A stretch of DNA of 7,590 nucleotides from Alphaproteobacteria bacterium (lineage in GTDB: Bacteria; Pseudomonadota; Alphaproteobacteria; Rhodospirillales; Rhodospirillaceae). The first letter of the stretch is position 1; each line of letters starts with the position of its first letter. The position numbers and the translations under genes are program-made. The notes under the pieces are model-generated. The model saw nothing but the letters and a program-made list of their open reading frames with translations. It was not told where the DNA came from and did no database searches. Shown piece by piece: positions 1 to 6,404 of the stretch. The stretch is taken from contig JADGDA010000116.1 of NCBI GenBank assembly GCA_015228695.1, positions 1 to 7,590 on the forward strand. Direction: 5' to 3'.

Positions 1-101
1 CGCTGGGCGTCGATGGTGTTGGGGAGGGCGATGTCTTTATAAAGCCGCTGGCCGCCGTCCTCGCTTTCATAGGTGCCGCCAGGTGAATTCGGCGAAATCA
101 T
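1..101 (-). CDS. Open minus-strand frame running off the left edge, unrecognised
   Basis: Beyond the point where the transposase homology ends, a different minus-strand frame stays open to the window edge. If it begins at the ATG at 101-99 it gives 33 codons, later including the residues YESEDGGQRLYKDIALPNT. The composition is that of a real soluble protein (acidic and charged, with a DGG turn), so this may be the body of a host or plasmid gene joined to the IS remnant. The ATG at 101 lies inside the transposase frame and has only a weak AAGG upstream, so the true start may have been lost. The pattern '-DGG-..YKDIALP' faintly recalls the middle of SpoVG-like proteins, but this is a guess from a very short stretch. 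A second minus frame from the ATG at 70-68 is also open but looks low-complexity (Thr/Ser/Pro) and less protein-like. Confidence 0.3.
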   Translation of the reverse strand, partial: MISPNSPGGTYESEDGGQRLYKDIALPNTIDAQ

Positions 102-270
102 GCGCCTTGCAGGCTCGGCCGCACTCCGGGCAGGGAAACAGCGAGCCACGATCGGCTTCCAGGCGCAGATGCAGTTCGTGCGGTTGCTTCCCGGTCTCCA
201 GATGCTGGCTCACCAGACGCCACGGCGGCGTCACCCCAAGACCCAGCGCCAGAACCCGTTCCGCATCCAT
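67..270 (-). pseudogene. ISL3-family transposase, N-terminal fragment
   Basis: The frame encodes 67 residues starting MDAERVLALGLGVTPPW and ending in EFTWRHL. This matches the beginning of ISL3-family transposases: the short N-terminal helix with LALGLG..PPW, then the zinc-finger-like cysteines (CPECGRAC at 47-54, C47, C50 and C54), then the HDF.EFTWRHL segment that in intact members leads into NFFQH and the DDE catalytic domain. Intact ISL3 transposases are roughly 400 residues, so more than 80 percent is missing, including the entire catalytic domain. The frame reaches a stop immediately after WRHL, and the DNA beyond does not resemble the family in any frame. This points to a deletion or recombination breakpoint rather than a simple frameshift. 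The ATG at 270 fits the usual start of this family. The fragment cannot be an active transposase. Confidence 0.85.
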
Positions 271-355
271 CGCAGCCCCCCCCCAACAGCCCGAAGGAGG
301 CTACCCGTTCAGCAAGCGGCTTTCAGCCCAATTCCATTTGCCGCGTCGAGGAGCC
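68..355 (-). mobile_element. ISL3-family insertion sequence remnant with one terminal end
   Basis: The DNA upstream of the transposase start reads, on the minus strand, GGCTCCTCGACGCGGCAAAT from position 355 inward. ISL3-family ends typically begin GGCTCTTC or GGNTCTT followed by an A-rich stretch, so 355 is the likely outer tip of the element. The family usually makes 8-bp target duplications, so GTAACCCT-type sequence at 356-363 would be one copy. The partner end and second copy are not visible because the element is cut short near 68-86 and the window ends at 1. An 8-C run (276-283) lies between the terminus and the transposase start codon. The exact inner boundary is inferred from where the transposase similarity stops. 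Confidence 0.6.
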
Positions 356-378
356 GTAACCCTCCCCTCCCGTCCGGG

Positions 379-1101
379 TCAGGCCTCGGTTTCTTTGCGG
401 TCCCGGCGTTCCGTGGTGATTTTCAGGTCCTTTTCGGTGACCACGTCGACCGCAAGATCCGGCGTGCCCGTCTCGGCCTGCAAAGCCGCCATTTCCTGTT
501 CGTCCGCCGAGCCGGGGCGGGCGGCCTTGCGGGCGATGGCGATCACCTTGCGGGCCTGTTGAATCAGGGCGTCGATTTCCTTGTTGGCCTCGCCGTCTCC
601 CGTCGGAGCGGGCGCGTCCGGTGGGGCCGCTTTGTCGACGGGGGGCACCTCTCCGGGGGTGGTGTCGCGCAGGCTCTTGAGTTCCCGCGCGGTCTTGGCC
701 GCTTCCTCGGCGACCGCGCGGGCCGCCTTGGGGTTTTTCGTATGAACGCTGAGAACCGCGGCGATCTTCAACGCCTTCAGCTTGGCCTCGGCCATGGCCA
801 TCCGGGCGGCCTTCGCGGCCTTGGCGTTGGCCTTGGCCCCTTCCTGCATTTTGGCGATGGCGGCTTCGGCGTCCTCGTAAGCCTTCACCACGCCGGGGGC
901 AAGGGTCAGCCCGCTCAGGTCGATGGGGAGGGAAAGGGGGGTATTTGCGCGTGCGGAGCCCGCATTCCGCGCGGCGACGGCGACCACGACGGTCTTGGCG
1001 TCCTTGGCGTCCTCGTGGGAGGTCCGCGCCTCCTGGCCCTTGACCCCGGAGCGGAACGAAGCCGTCGTCCGTGGGGGAAATGTCTCGATCATGCCGACCA
1101 T
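379..1101 (-). CDS. Hypothetical alanine-rich helical protein (about 240 aa)
   Basis: I do not recognise a characterised family. The start at 1101 (MVGMIETFPP) was chosen over an in-frame ATG at 1155 because GGGAGAAG sits about 5-6 bases upstream of it. The protein has no signal peptide or membrane segment. It shows an N-terminal region rich in Ser, Thr and Ala; a short conserved-looking segment (LSLPIDLSGLTLAPGVVKAYEDA) near residues 75-97; a long Ala/Lys helix containing 'KNPKAARAVAEEAAKTARELKSL', which could form a coiled coil; a Pro/Ala linker (PPVDKAAPPDAPAPTGDG); a second helix; and a charged tail ending KITTERRDRKETEA. The NPKAA..VA..AA..A.EL pattern recalls uncharacterised helical repeats found in alphaproteobacterial proteins, from memory and not verified. 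It is transcribed away from the aromatic cluster and ends 23 bp from the IS end. A cytosolic structural or adaptor role is possible but unsupported. Confidence 0.7.
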   Translation of the reverse strand: MVGMIETFPPRTTASFRSGVKGQEARTSHEDAKDAKTVVVAVAARNAGSARANTPLSLPIDLSGLTLAPGVVKAYEDAEAAIAKMQEGAKANAKAAKAARMAMAEAKLKALKIAAVLSVHTKNPKAARAVAEEAAKTARELKSLRDTTPGEVPPVDKAAPPDAPAPTGDGEANKEIDALIQQARKVIAIARKAARPGSADEQEMAALQAETGTPDLAVDVVTEKDLKITTERRDRKETEA

Positions 1102-1145
1102 GGTCTTCTCCCATGCCTTTTCCCGGCGCTTCTCGCCTGTCCACG

Positions 1146-1151
1146 AGCATA
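1146..1151 (-). promoter_or_regulatory. Possible -10 element for the 379-1101 gene
   Basis: On the minus strand TATGCT, preceded by TGTGC, lies about 45 bases upstream of the chosen start codon and resembles a sigma-70 -10 box. No good -35 is seen 17 bases further upstream (ATCAAT at best). The palindrome at 1155-1168 would fall between the -35 and -10 positions, where a bound regulator would block RNA polymerase. This is a pattern-based guess. Confidence 0.3.
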
Positions 1152-1154
1152 GCA

Positions 1155-1168
1155 CACTTCCGGAAGTG
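1155..1168. promoter_or_regulatory. 14-bp perfect palindrome in divergent intergenic region
   Basis: CACTTCCGGAAGTG is a perfect palindrome. It is located in the 128-bp gap between the minus-strand hypothetical gene and the plus-strand chorismate mutase gene. It lies just upstream of a possible -35 for the plus promoter and overlaps the spacer of the possible minus promoter, which suits an operator for a dimeric regulator. It could also fold as a 5-bp stem with a CCGG loop followed after five bases by six T residues, but a terminator makes little sense between diverging genes. The regulator is unknown. Confidence 0.4.
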
Positions 1169-1169
1169 A

Positions 1170-1197
1170 TTGATTTTTTCCGGTGGTTGGCTACTAG
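1170..1197 (+). promoter_or_regulatory. Possible sigma-70-type promoter for the aromatic cluster
   Basis: TTGATT (1170-1175) as -35 and TACTAG (1192-1197) as -10 are separated by 16 bases. TAGTAT at 1195-1200 is an alternative -10 with a long spacer. Transcription would begin about 25 bases before the ATG at 1230. The stretch is clearly more AT-rich than the flanking genes. No transcription data are available, so this is suggestive only. Confidence 0.35.
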
Positions 1198-1229
1198 TAT
1201 CCCGACGATCGGTACTGATTCAGGATCTT

Positions 1230-2111
1230 ATGGCCTCCGAGAACGCCACCTTGCCCGAGCTGCGCGGCGAAATCGACCGGATCGATGACGCCCTGCACGA
1301 CCTCCTCATCCGACGGGGGGAGGTCGTGGAGAGGATCGGTGCGCTGAAGAAGGGTCTGAAGGGCGCTTCCGCCCTGGTGCCCGGACGCGAAGCCCAGATT
1401 TTGCAACGCCTTGTCGCCCGCCACCGGGGCGGGTTGCCCAGGGCCGTCGTGGTCCGCCTGTGGCGGGAGATGTTCGCGTCGCTGGTGGGGCTCCAAGGGC
1501 CGTTCACCCTGGCCGTCTACATGCCCCGGCGGGGCGCCGGATACCTGGAAATCGCCCATGAGCAGTTCGGGTCCTACACCCCCGCCATCAGCTACACCTC
1601 GGTCGGGCAGGTGATCCGGGCGGTGACGGACGGTTCGGCGACGGTCGGCGTCCTCCCCCGCCCCCAGGAGGACGATGCCTCGCCCTGGTGGCCGATGATC
1701 CTGTCCGACAGCCCGAGCACCCCGAAGATCGTTGCCCGCCTGCCTTTTTGCGGCCCCGGCCCGACCCGGGGCGAGGGACTGGAGGCCATGGCGGTCGCCA
1801 GGATGGCCTATGATCCCTCGGGAAAGGACCGGACGGTGCTGACCCTGGAGACGGACCGCGAGGTCTCGCGCGCGTCCATGCTCCGGACCCTGGCCACGGC
1901 CGGTCTGGAGGATTGTTCCTACGAGGGGCTGAGGTTTGTCACCGCCGACACCTGGCTGCATCTGATCGAAACGGGCGGCTATGTCCCGAACGGGGACGAG
2001 CGGCTCAAGAAGCTGCTGGGCGCCGAGGCCGGAGCGATCAAGCGGACGAATATCCTTGGTGGATACGCGGTTCCCTTCACCCCCGCCGACATGAAGGACC
2101 CGGTGCCGTAG
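1230..2111 (+). CDS. Chorismate mutase (AroQ type) with degenerate prephenate dehydratase-like C-terminal region
   Basis: This is a 293-residue cytosolic enzyme expected to rearrange chorismate to prephenate, the branch point to tyrosine and phenylalanine. The start at ATG 1230 has AGGA four bases upstream and gives the usual N-terminus, and an in-frame ATG at 1170 was rejected. Residues 8-90 form the AroQ helical domain: LRGEIDRIDDALHDLLIRR with R12 and R29, K40 in IGALK, and the PGREAQIL segment with R53 and E54. These correspond to the substrate-binding R11, R28, K39, R51 and E52 of the E. coli enzyme; its D48 is replaced here by V50. Residues 92-175 keep the outline of a prephenate dehydratase, but the family hallmarks GP.GT.S..A and P.ENS.EG appear as PRRGAGYLEIA and LPRPQEDDA, and no Thr-Arg-Phe catalytic motif is visible. 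Residues 199-240 resemble an ACT-like fold. Dehydratase activity is therefore unlikely, and the tail may be structural or regulatory. The stop codon abuts the next start, so the genes are probably co-translated. Confidence 0.85.
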   Translation: MASENATLPELRGEIDRIDDALHDLLIRRGEVVERIGALKKGLKGASALVPGREAQILQRLVARHRGGLPRAVVVRLWREMFASLVGLQGPFTLAVYMPRRGAGYLEIAHEQFGSYTPAISYTSVGQVIRAVTDGSATVGVLPRPQEDDASPWWPMILSDSPSTPKIVARLPFCGPGPTRGEGLEAMAVARMAYDPSGKDRTVLTLETDREVSRASMLRTLATAGLEDCSYEGLRFVTADTWLHLIETGGYVPNGDERLKKLLGAEAGAIKRTNILGGYAVPFTPADMKDPVP

Positions 2112-3200
2112 ATGTCCCACCCGCAACCGAAACCCGGAATCCTCGGGATCGCCCCCTATGTGGGGGGCAAGGCTTCCGTACCGGGCGTCGCCCATGTCAT
2201 CAAGCTGTCGTCCAACGAGGATGCCCTGGGGGCGAGTCCGCGCGCGGCCGAGGCCTATAGCCGGGCGGCGCGGAAGCTGAGCCGCTACCCCGATCCCAAT
2301 TGCACCGAACTGCGGCAGGCCATCGGCGAGCGCCACGGGATCGAGCCCGAGCGGATCGTCTGCGGCAATGGTTCGGACGAGCTGCTGGGGCTGCTGTGCC
2401 ATTCCTATGCCGGGCCGGGGGACGAGGTGCTCTACAGCCAGCATGGCTTCCTGATGTATGGAATCTACGCCCAGTCGGCGGGGGCGACCCCGGTCATGGC
2501 GCCCGAGACGGACCGCCATGCCGACGTGGACGCCCTGCTGGCGGCGGTGACCCCGCGCACCAAGGTGGTGTTCATCGCCAACCCCAACAACCCGACCGGC
2601 ACCTATCTGTCGTCCGACGAGATGGGACGCCTGCGCCGGGGGTTGCGCCAGGACGTGCTGCTGGTCATCGACGCGGCCTATGCCGAGTATGTCAGCCGCA
2701 ATGATTACAGCCCCGGACTGGAACTGGTGGACGACGGTTCCAACACGGTGATGACGCGCACCTTTTCCAAGATACACGGCCTGTCCTCGCTCCGCCTCGG
2801 CTGGTGCTATTGCCCCCCCGTGATCGCCGACGTGCTCAACCGGGTGCGGGCGCCGTTCAACATCAACGCCGCCGCCCAGGCCGCCGGAAAAGCGGCCATC
2901 GAGGATGTCGCCTTCACCGTGCTGTCCCGCGCCCACAACCAGGTCTGGCTGCCCTGGCTGTCGGAGCGCATGGTCGGACTGGGTCTGCGCATCACCCCCA
3001 GCGTGGGTAATTTCCTTCTGGTCGATTTCCCCGAGGAGGAACGCCGCTGCGCCGCCGCCGCCGATATTTTTCTGCAACTGCGGGGGCTGATCTGCCGGCG
3101 GGTGGAAAACTACGGGCTTCCGAATTCGTTGCGGATCACCATCGGGCGCGACGACGAAATGCATGCGGTGGTGGACGCCCTCGCCGATTTCATGGGATAG
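2112..3200 (+). CDS. hisC: Histidinol-phosphate / aromatic aminotransferase (PLP-dependent)
   Basis: This 362-residue cytosolic PLP enzyme is of the class I/II HisC type. It is expected to transaminate histidinol phosphate and/or aromatic 2-oxo acids such as prephenate, hydroxyphenylpyruvate or phenylpyruvate. Visible motifs: the N-terminal SSNE (33-36, usually LNANE or LSSNE), RYPDPN (58-63), CGNGSDELL (84-92) binding the cofactor phosphate, NPNNPTG (157-163), D187 and Y190 in VIDAAYAEY, the Schiff-base lysine K220 in TRTFSKIHGLSSLRLGW, R228, and C-terminal LRITIG with R341 likely holding the substrate carboxylate. Length is normal for the family. The ATG immediately follows the preceding TAG, with AAGGA only weakly placed upstream, suggesting translational coupling. 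Its position between chorismate mutase and a prephenate dehydrogenase argues for a role in tyrosine/phenylalanine synthesis. A second hisC copy in the histidine operon is likely but cannot be seen here. Substrate choice is inference. Confidence 0.92.
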   Translation: MSHPQPKPGILGIAPYVGGKASVPGVAHVIKLSSNEDALGASPRAAEAYSRAARKLSRYPDPNCTELRQAIGERHGIEPERIVCGNGSDELLGLLCHSYAGPGDEVLYSQHGFLMYGIYAQSAGATPVMAPETDRHADVDALLAAVTPRTKVVFIANPNNPTGTYLSSDEMGRLRRGLRQDVLLVIDAAYAEYVSRNDYSPGLELVDDGSNTVMTRTFSKIHGLSSLRLGWCYCPPVIADVLNRVRAPFNINAAAQAAGKAAIEDVAFTVLSRAHNQVWLPWLSERMVGLGLRITPSVGNFLLVDFPEEERRCAAAADIFLQLRGLICRRVENYGLPNSLRITIGRDDEMHAVVDALADFMG

Positions 3201-3210
3201 GGACGGGATC

Positions 3211-4095
3211 ATGGGCGAGCCTCTTTTCGACCGTATCGCCTATATCGGCATCGGCCTGATCGGCTCATCCCTGGCGCGAGTGGTGCGCCGCGACGGTCTG
3301 GCCCGCTCGTCCATCGCCTGCGCCCGCAGCGAGTCGACCCGCGTCACCGCCCGGGACCTCGACCTGGTGGACGAGGTCACTTCCAGCATTGCCGAGGCCG
3401 TCCGCGACGCCGATCTGGTCATGATCTGCACGCCCGTGGGCGCCTATGCCGCCGCCGCGCGGGAAATGGCGCCGCATCTGTCGCCCGGAGCCATCGTCTC
3501 CGACGTGGGATCGGTCAAGGAGACGGTGATCCGCGACCTTGTCCCCCATCTGCCCGCGAACGTGCATCTGGTCCCCGGCCACCCGATCGCCGGCACGGAG
3601 AAATCGGGACCGGAAAACGGGTTCGCCGGCCTGTTCCAGGGTCGCTGGTGCATCCTCACCCCGCCCGAAGGCACCGCTCCGGCGGCCGTGGAGCGGGTCC
3701 GCGCCCTGTGGCGGACGGCGGGGATGGAGGTGGACGTGATGGACGCCGCCCACCACGACCGGGTTCTGGCCATCACCTCGCACCTGCCGCACCTGATCGC
3801 CTATACCATCGTCGGCACCGCGGACGACCTGGAGGAGGACCTGCGCCGGGAGGTGATCAAGTATTCCGCCAGCGGCTTCCGCGACTTCACCCGGATCGCC
3901 GCCTCCGACCCGGTGATGTGGCGGGACATTTTCCTGCAAAACCGCGAGGCCGTTCTGGACACGCTCCAGCGTTTCACCGAGGACCTGACGGCGCTGCAAC
4001 GGGCCATCCGCCGGGGCGAGGGAAATACGCTGGAGGCACTGTTCACTCGCACTCGGGCCATCCGTCGTAGTATCATCGACGCCAAGCAAGCTTGA
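3211..4095 (+). CDS. tyrC: Prephenate/arogenate dehydrogenase (cyclohexadienyl dehydrogenase)
   Basis: This 294-residue enzyme oxidatively decarboxylates prephenate (or arogenate) with NAD(P)+ to give 4-hydroxyphenylpyruvate or tyrosine. The start at 3211 lies ten bases after the hisC stop, with GGGA seven bases upstream, and places the Rossmann strand at once: IAYIGIGLIGSSLA with G13, G15 and G18. Further hallmarks are MICTPVGAY (71-79), SDVGSVK (97-103), GHPIAGTEKSGPE (123-135, H124 the likely catalytic histidine), the helical-domain signature H..VLAITSHLPH (to residue 194) and the SGFRDFTRIAASDPVMW.DIF.QN segment (221-244). No ACT domain is present, so allosteric control by tyrosine through ACT is not expected. 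Family and length agree with TyrA/TyrC monofunctional enzymes; prephenate and arogenate specificity cannot be told apart by eye. It completes a chorismate-to-tyrosine set with the two genes upstream. Confidence 0.93.
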   Translation: MGEPLFDRIAYIGIGLIGSSLARVVRRDGLARSSIACARSESTRVTARDLDLVDEVTSSIAEAVRDADLVMICTPVGAYAAAAREMAPHLSPGAIVSDVGSVKETVIRDLVPHLPANVHLVPGHPIAGTEKSGPENGFAGLFQGRWCILTPPEGTAPAAVERVRALWRTAGMEVDVMDAAHHDRVLAITSHLPHLIAYTIVGTADDLEEDLRREVIKYSASGFRDFTRIAASDPVMWRDIFLQNREAVLDTLQRFTEDLTALQRAIRRGEGNTLEALFTRTRAIRRSIIDAKQA

Positions 4096-4120
4096 ACGGG
4101 ACTGAGACGGTGTCCTCAGG

Positions 4121-5110
4121 ATGATGCTTCCCATCGATCAACAGGCCCGCCAGTCGGTTCGCATTCTGCTGGTGGAGACCGACCCCCTGGTGCGCGAGGG
4201 GCTGCGCGCTTCCCTGTCCCAGGAGGGGTTTCGCAGCCTCGTGTCCCTGTCTTCCCTGGATCATGTCCGGGATGGGTTCGACAACATGGATGTCGATCTT
4301 CTGGTGATGGACGTCAACGCCAGGGGGGGCGATGCCTGCGAACTCGTCCGCAAGCTGCGCTACAGCCGCACCGCGCGCAATCCCTTCATCTCCGTGATTC
4401 TGACCGTTCTGGAGACCAACACGGGCGACGTCGAGAAGCTTCTCAACAGCGGGGCCGACCATATCGTCGTCAAGCCGATTTCGCCCAAGGCCCTGTTCGA
4501 CCGGATCGCGGCGCTGATCGCCCGCCGCCGCCCTTTCGTCGCCACCAGCACCTACATCGGCCCCGACCGCAGGAGCGGCAGCAGAAACGACGAGGGGACG
4601 CAGGAAATTCCCGTCTTCACGGTGCCCAACACGCTGAAGCTCAAGGCGGAAAGGAAGAATATCGATCCCGAGGAATTGCAGCGGGTCATCTCCGCCGCCC
4701 TCGACACCATCGATGGCGAGATGCTCGACAAGCTGGCCTTCCAGATCGTGTTCCAGGAGCGCCGGACCAAGGAGCTGCTGGCGGCGGGAAAGGGTTACTT
4801 CTCCGCCATCGCCGATTTCCGCACGGCTCTGAACAATTTCCGCCAGTACGTCGACCCCGCCCGTCACGCAGGCGTGCTCGATCTGGCCGAGAAGCTGGAC
4901 ATCAAATTGCTCTCGATCGAAAAGGCCCCCCGCTCGGTCACCCCCCGCGATCTGGAGCTGACCGAGAAACTGTCCCTGGCCATCTACATGGCCTTCAAGG
5001 GGGACGAGGGGACGGACGCCCTGGCGTCGAAGATCAGCAGCGCCCTGGAAACCTTCGCGAAGAAGGAGCAGAGCAAAAAGCAGGGCGCGGGCGCCCGTTC
5101 CTCCGCCTGA
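4121..5110 (+). CDS. Response regulator receiver protein with helical C-terminal region of unknown function
   Basis: The first ~135 residues of this 329-residue protein are a CheY-like receiver: RILLVETDPLVREGL (14-28), the phosphoacceptor D64 in LLVMDVNARGG, T95 in SVILTV, and K118 in VVKPISPKALFDRI. Of the normal acidic pair, E19 is kept but the second position is T20, so metal binding may be altered. A linker with TYIGPDRRSG (144-153) follows; Y-x-GPDRR-type linkers are common after receivers in Rhodospirillales. Residues 160-329 form a mainly helical region with DPEELQRVISAALDTIDGEMLDKL and a basic Lys/Gln/Ala tail. I see no helix-turn-helix, GGDEF, EAL, kinase or phosphatase motif. The gene starts 25 bp after tyrC and ends 31 bp before proA, an unexpected site for a signalling gene, and no histidine kinase is adjacent. 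Tandem ATGs at 4121 and 4124 leave the exact start open; CAGG precedes them. An output by protein-protein contact is the simplest inference. Confidence 0.85.
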   Translation: MMLPIDQQARQSVRILLVETDPLVREGLRASLSQEGFRSLVSLSSLDHVRDGFDNMDVDLLVMDVNARGGDACELVRKLRYSRTARNPFISVILTVLETNTGDVEKLLNSGADHIVVKPISPKALFDRIAALIARRRPFVATSTYIGPDRRSGSRNDEGTQEIPVFTVPNTLKLKAERKNIDPEELQRVISAALDTIDGEMLDKLAFQIVFQERRTKELLAAGKGYFSAIADFRTALNNFRQYVDPARHAGVLDLAEKLDIKLLSIEKAPRSVTPRDLELTEKLSLAIYMAFKGDEGTDALASKISSALETFAKKEQSKKQGAGARSSA

Positions 5111-5127
5111 AGCTCCGCCCGCAATCC

Positions 5128-5133
5128 AAGGAG
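5128..5133 (+). promoter_or_regulatory. Ribosome binding site deciding the GTG start of proA
   Basis: AAGGAG lies eight bases before a GTG at 5142. This is the strongest Shine-Dalgarno sequence upstream of any full gene in the window. It fixes a GTG start that gives the normal ProA N-terminus. Confidence 0.8.
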
Positions 5134-5141
5134 AAAACACC

Positions 5142-6404
5142 GTGCAGGCCACCGTTCACGACGTCATGGCGGATATCGGACGCGGGGCGAGGTCCGCCGC
5201 GCTGACGCTGGGACTGGCGTCCACCGATGCCAAGAACGCCGCCTTGCTGGCCGCCGCCGCCGCCATCCGTTCCCGCCGCGCCGCCATTGCCGCCGCCAAT
5301 GCCCAGGACATGGCCGCCGGGGAGGCCAAGGGACTGGGCAAGGCCATGCTCGACCGGCTGCTGCTCGACGACGCCCGCATCGAGGCCATGGCCAAGGGGC
5401 TGGAGGACGTCGCGGCCCTGCCCGATCCGGTCGGCTCCGTGCTGGCCGAATGGACCCGCCCCAACGGCCTGCGGATTTCCCGCGTGCGGGTGCCCCTGGG
5501 AGTCGTCGGGGTCATCTACGAGTCGCGGCCCAATGTGACCGCCGATGCCGGGGCCCTGTGCCTCAAGGCCGGAAACGCCGCCATTCTGCGGGGGGGATCG
5601 GAAAGCTTCCATTCCTCGTCGGCGATCATGGCGTGTCTGGCGGAGGGATTGGAGACGGGGGGGCTTCCGGTCAACGCCATCCAGATGCCGCCGACGACCG
5701 ACCGTGCCGTCGTCGGGGAAATGCTGACCATGACCGGGGTCATCGACGTCATCGTGCCGCGCGGGGGCAAGTCGCTGGTGGAGCGGATCACCGCCGAAAG
5801 CCGGGTTCCCCTGTTCCAGCACCTGGAAGGCATCTGCCACACCTACCTCCATGCCGCCGCCGATCCGGCCAAGGCGCGCGCCGTCACCCTCAACGCCAAG
5901 ATGCGCCGGACCGGCATTTGCGGCGCGACGGAGACGTTGCTGGTCGACCGGGCGGTGGCGGCGGCCCTGCTCCCCGCCGTTCTCGACGATCTGATCCGGG
6001 CCGGGTGCGAAATCCGCGGCGATGCCGCGACCCGCGCCCTGGAGCCCCGCGCCGTGCCGGCCTCCGACGCCGATTGGGACACCGAGTACCTGGACGCCAT
6101 TCTATCGGTCAAGGTGGTCGAGGGCCTGGACGACGCCATCGCCCACATCAATACCCACGGCTCCCAGCACACCGACGCCATCGTGACCGAGGACGGGGCC
6201 GCCGCCGAGCGGTTCATGGCGGAGGTGGACAGCGCCATCACCCTTCACAACGCCTCGACCCAATTCGCCGACGGCGGCGAATTCGGGATGGGCGCCGAGA
6301 TCGGCATCTCCACCGGCAAGCTGCACGCACGCGGCCCGGTCGGCGTCGAGCAACTCACCAGCTTCAAGTACAAAGTGCGGGGGACCGGCCAGACCCGCCC
6401 ATGA
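5142..6404 (+). CDS. proA: Glutamate-5-semialdehyde dehydrogenase (gamma-glutamyl phosphate reductase)
   Basis: This enzyme reduces gamma-glutamyl phosphate with NADPH to glutamate-5-semialdehyde, the second step of proline synthesis from glutamate, in the cytosol. The 420-residue length is typical. Hallmarks include AANAQDM (51-57), LGVVGVIYESRPNVTADAGALCLKAGNA (119-146), ILRGGSE (148-154), the VPRGGKSLV segment (205-213), the catalytic cysteine C260 in MRRTGICGATETLL, the THGSQHTDAIVT segment (338-349), ASTQFADGGEFGMGAEIGIST (371-391) and the C-terminal HARGPVGVEQLTSFKY signature (395-410). The start is GTG. Its partner proB (glutamate 5-kinase) is not in the window, although it normally supplies the labile phosphate intermediate and often sits next to proA. 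Its stop overlaps the nadD start by four bases (ATGA), so the two are probably translationally coupled. Confidence 0.97.
   Translation: MQATVHDVMADIGRGARSAALTLGLASTDAKNAALLAAAAAIRSRRAAIAAANAQDMAAGEAKGLGKAMLDRLLLDDARIEAMAKGLEDVAALPDPVGSVLAEWTRPNGLRISRVRVPLGVVGVIYESRPNVTADAGALCLKAGNAAILRGGSESFHSSSAIMACLAEGLETGGLPVNAIQMPPTTDRAVVGEMLTMTGVIDVIVPRGGKSLVERITAESRVPLFQHLEGICHTYLHAAADPAKARAVTLNAKMRRTGICGATETLLVDRAVAAALLPAVLDDLIRAGCEIRGDAATRALEPRAVPASDADWDTEYLDAILSVKVVEGLDDAIAHINTHGSQHTDAIVTEDGAAAERFMAEVDSAITLHNASTQFADGGEFGMGAEIGISTGKLHARGPVGVEQLTSFKYKVRGTGQTRP

Noticed and set aside
73..1152. A 359-codon plus-strand frame across the IS remnant and the hypothetical gene
   Set aside because: It crosses the IS boundary, has low-complexity Gly/Arg/Leu composition and opposes a minus-strand frame with a better ribosome binding site and more protein-like composition.
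1155..1179. Palindrome plus T-run as a rho-independent terminator
   Set aside because: The stem would be only 5 bp, the T-run is five bases away, and no gene converges on it from the left on the plus strand.
2112..3200. Assignment as aspartate aminotransferase
   Set aside because: Length, SSNE, CGNGSDE and TFSKIHGLSSLRLGW match the HisC subgroup better than AspC-type enzymes.
1194..3212. A 672-codon open frame on the minus strand opposite chorismate mutase and hisC
   Set aside because: It is antisense to two well-supported enzymes, shows no recognisable domain, and is rich in Gly, His, Arg and Gln as expected from the complement of GC-rich codons.
4073..5152. A long minus-strand frame opposite the receiver gene
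   Set aside because: The plus strand encodes a clear CheY-like domain; the opposite frame has no motifs.
5450..6400. Upstream extension of the nadD frame inside proA
   Set aside because: The extension is an Arg/Gly/Pro-rich shadow of proA. The NadD signature begins soon after ATG 6401, which overlaps the proA stop in the common ATGA manner.
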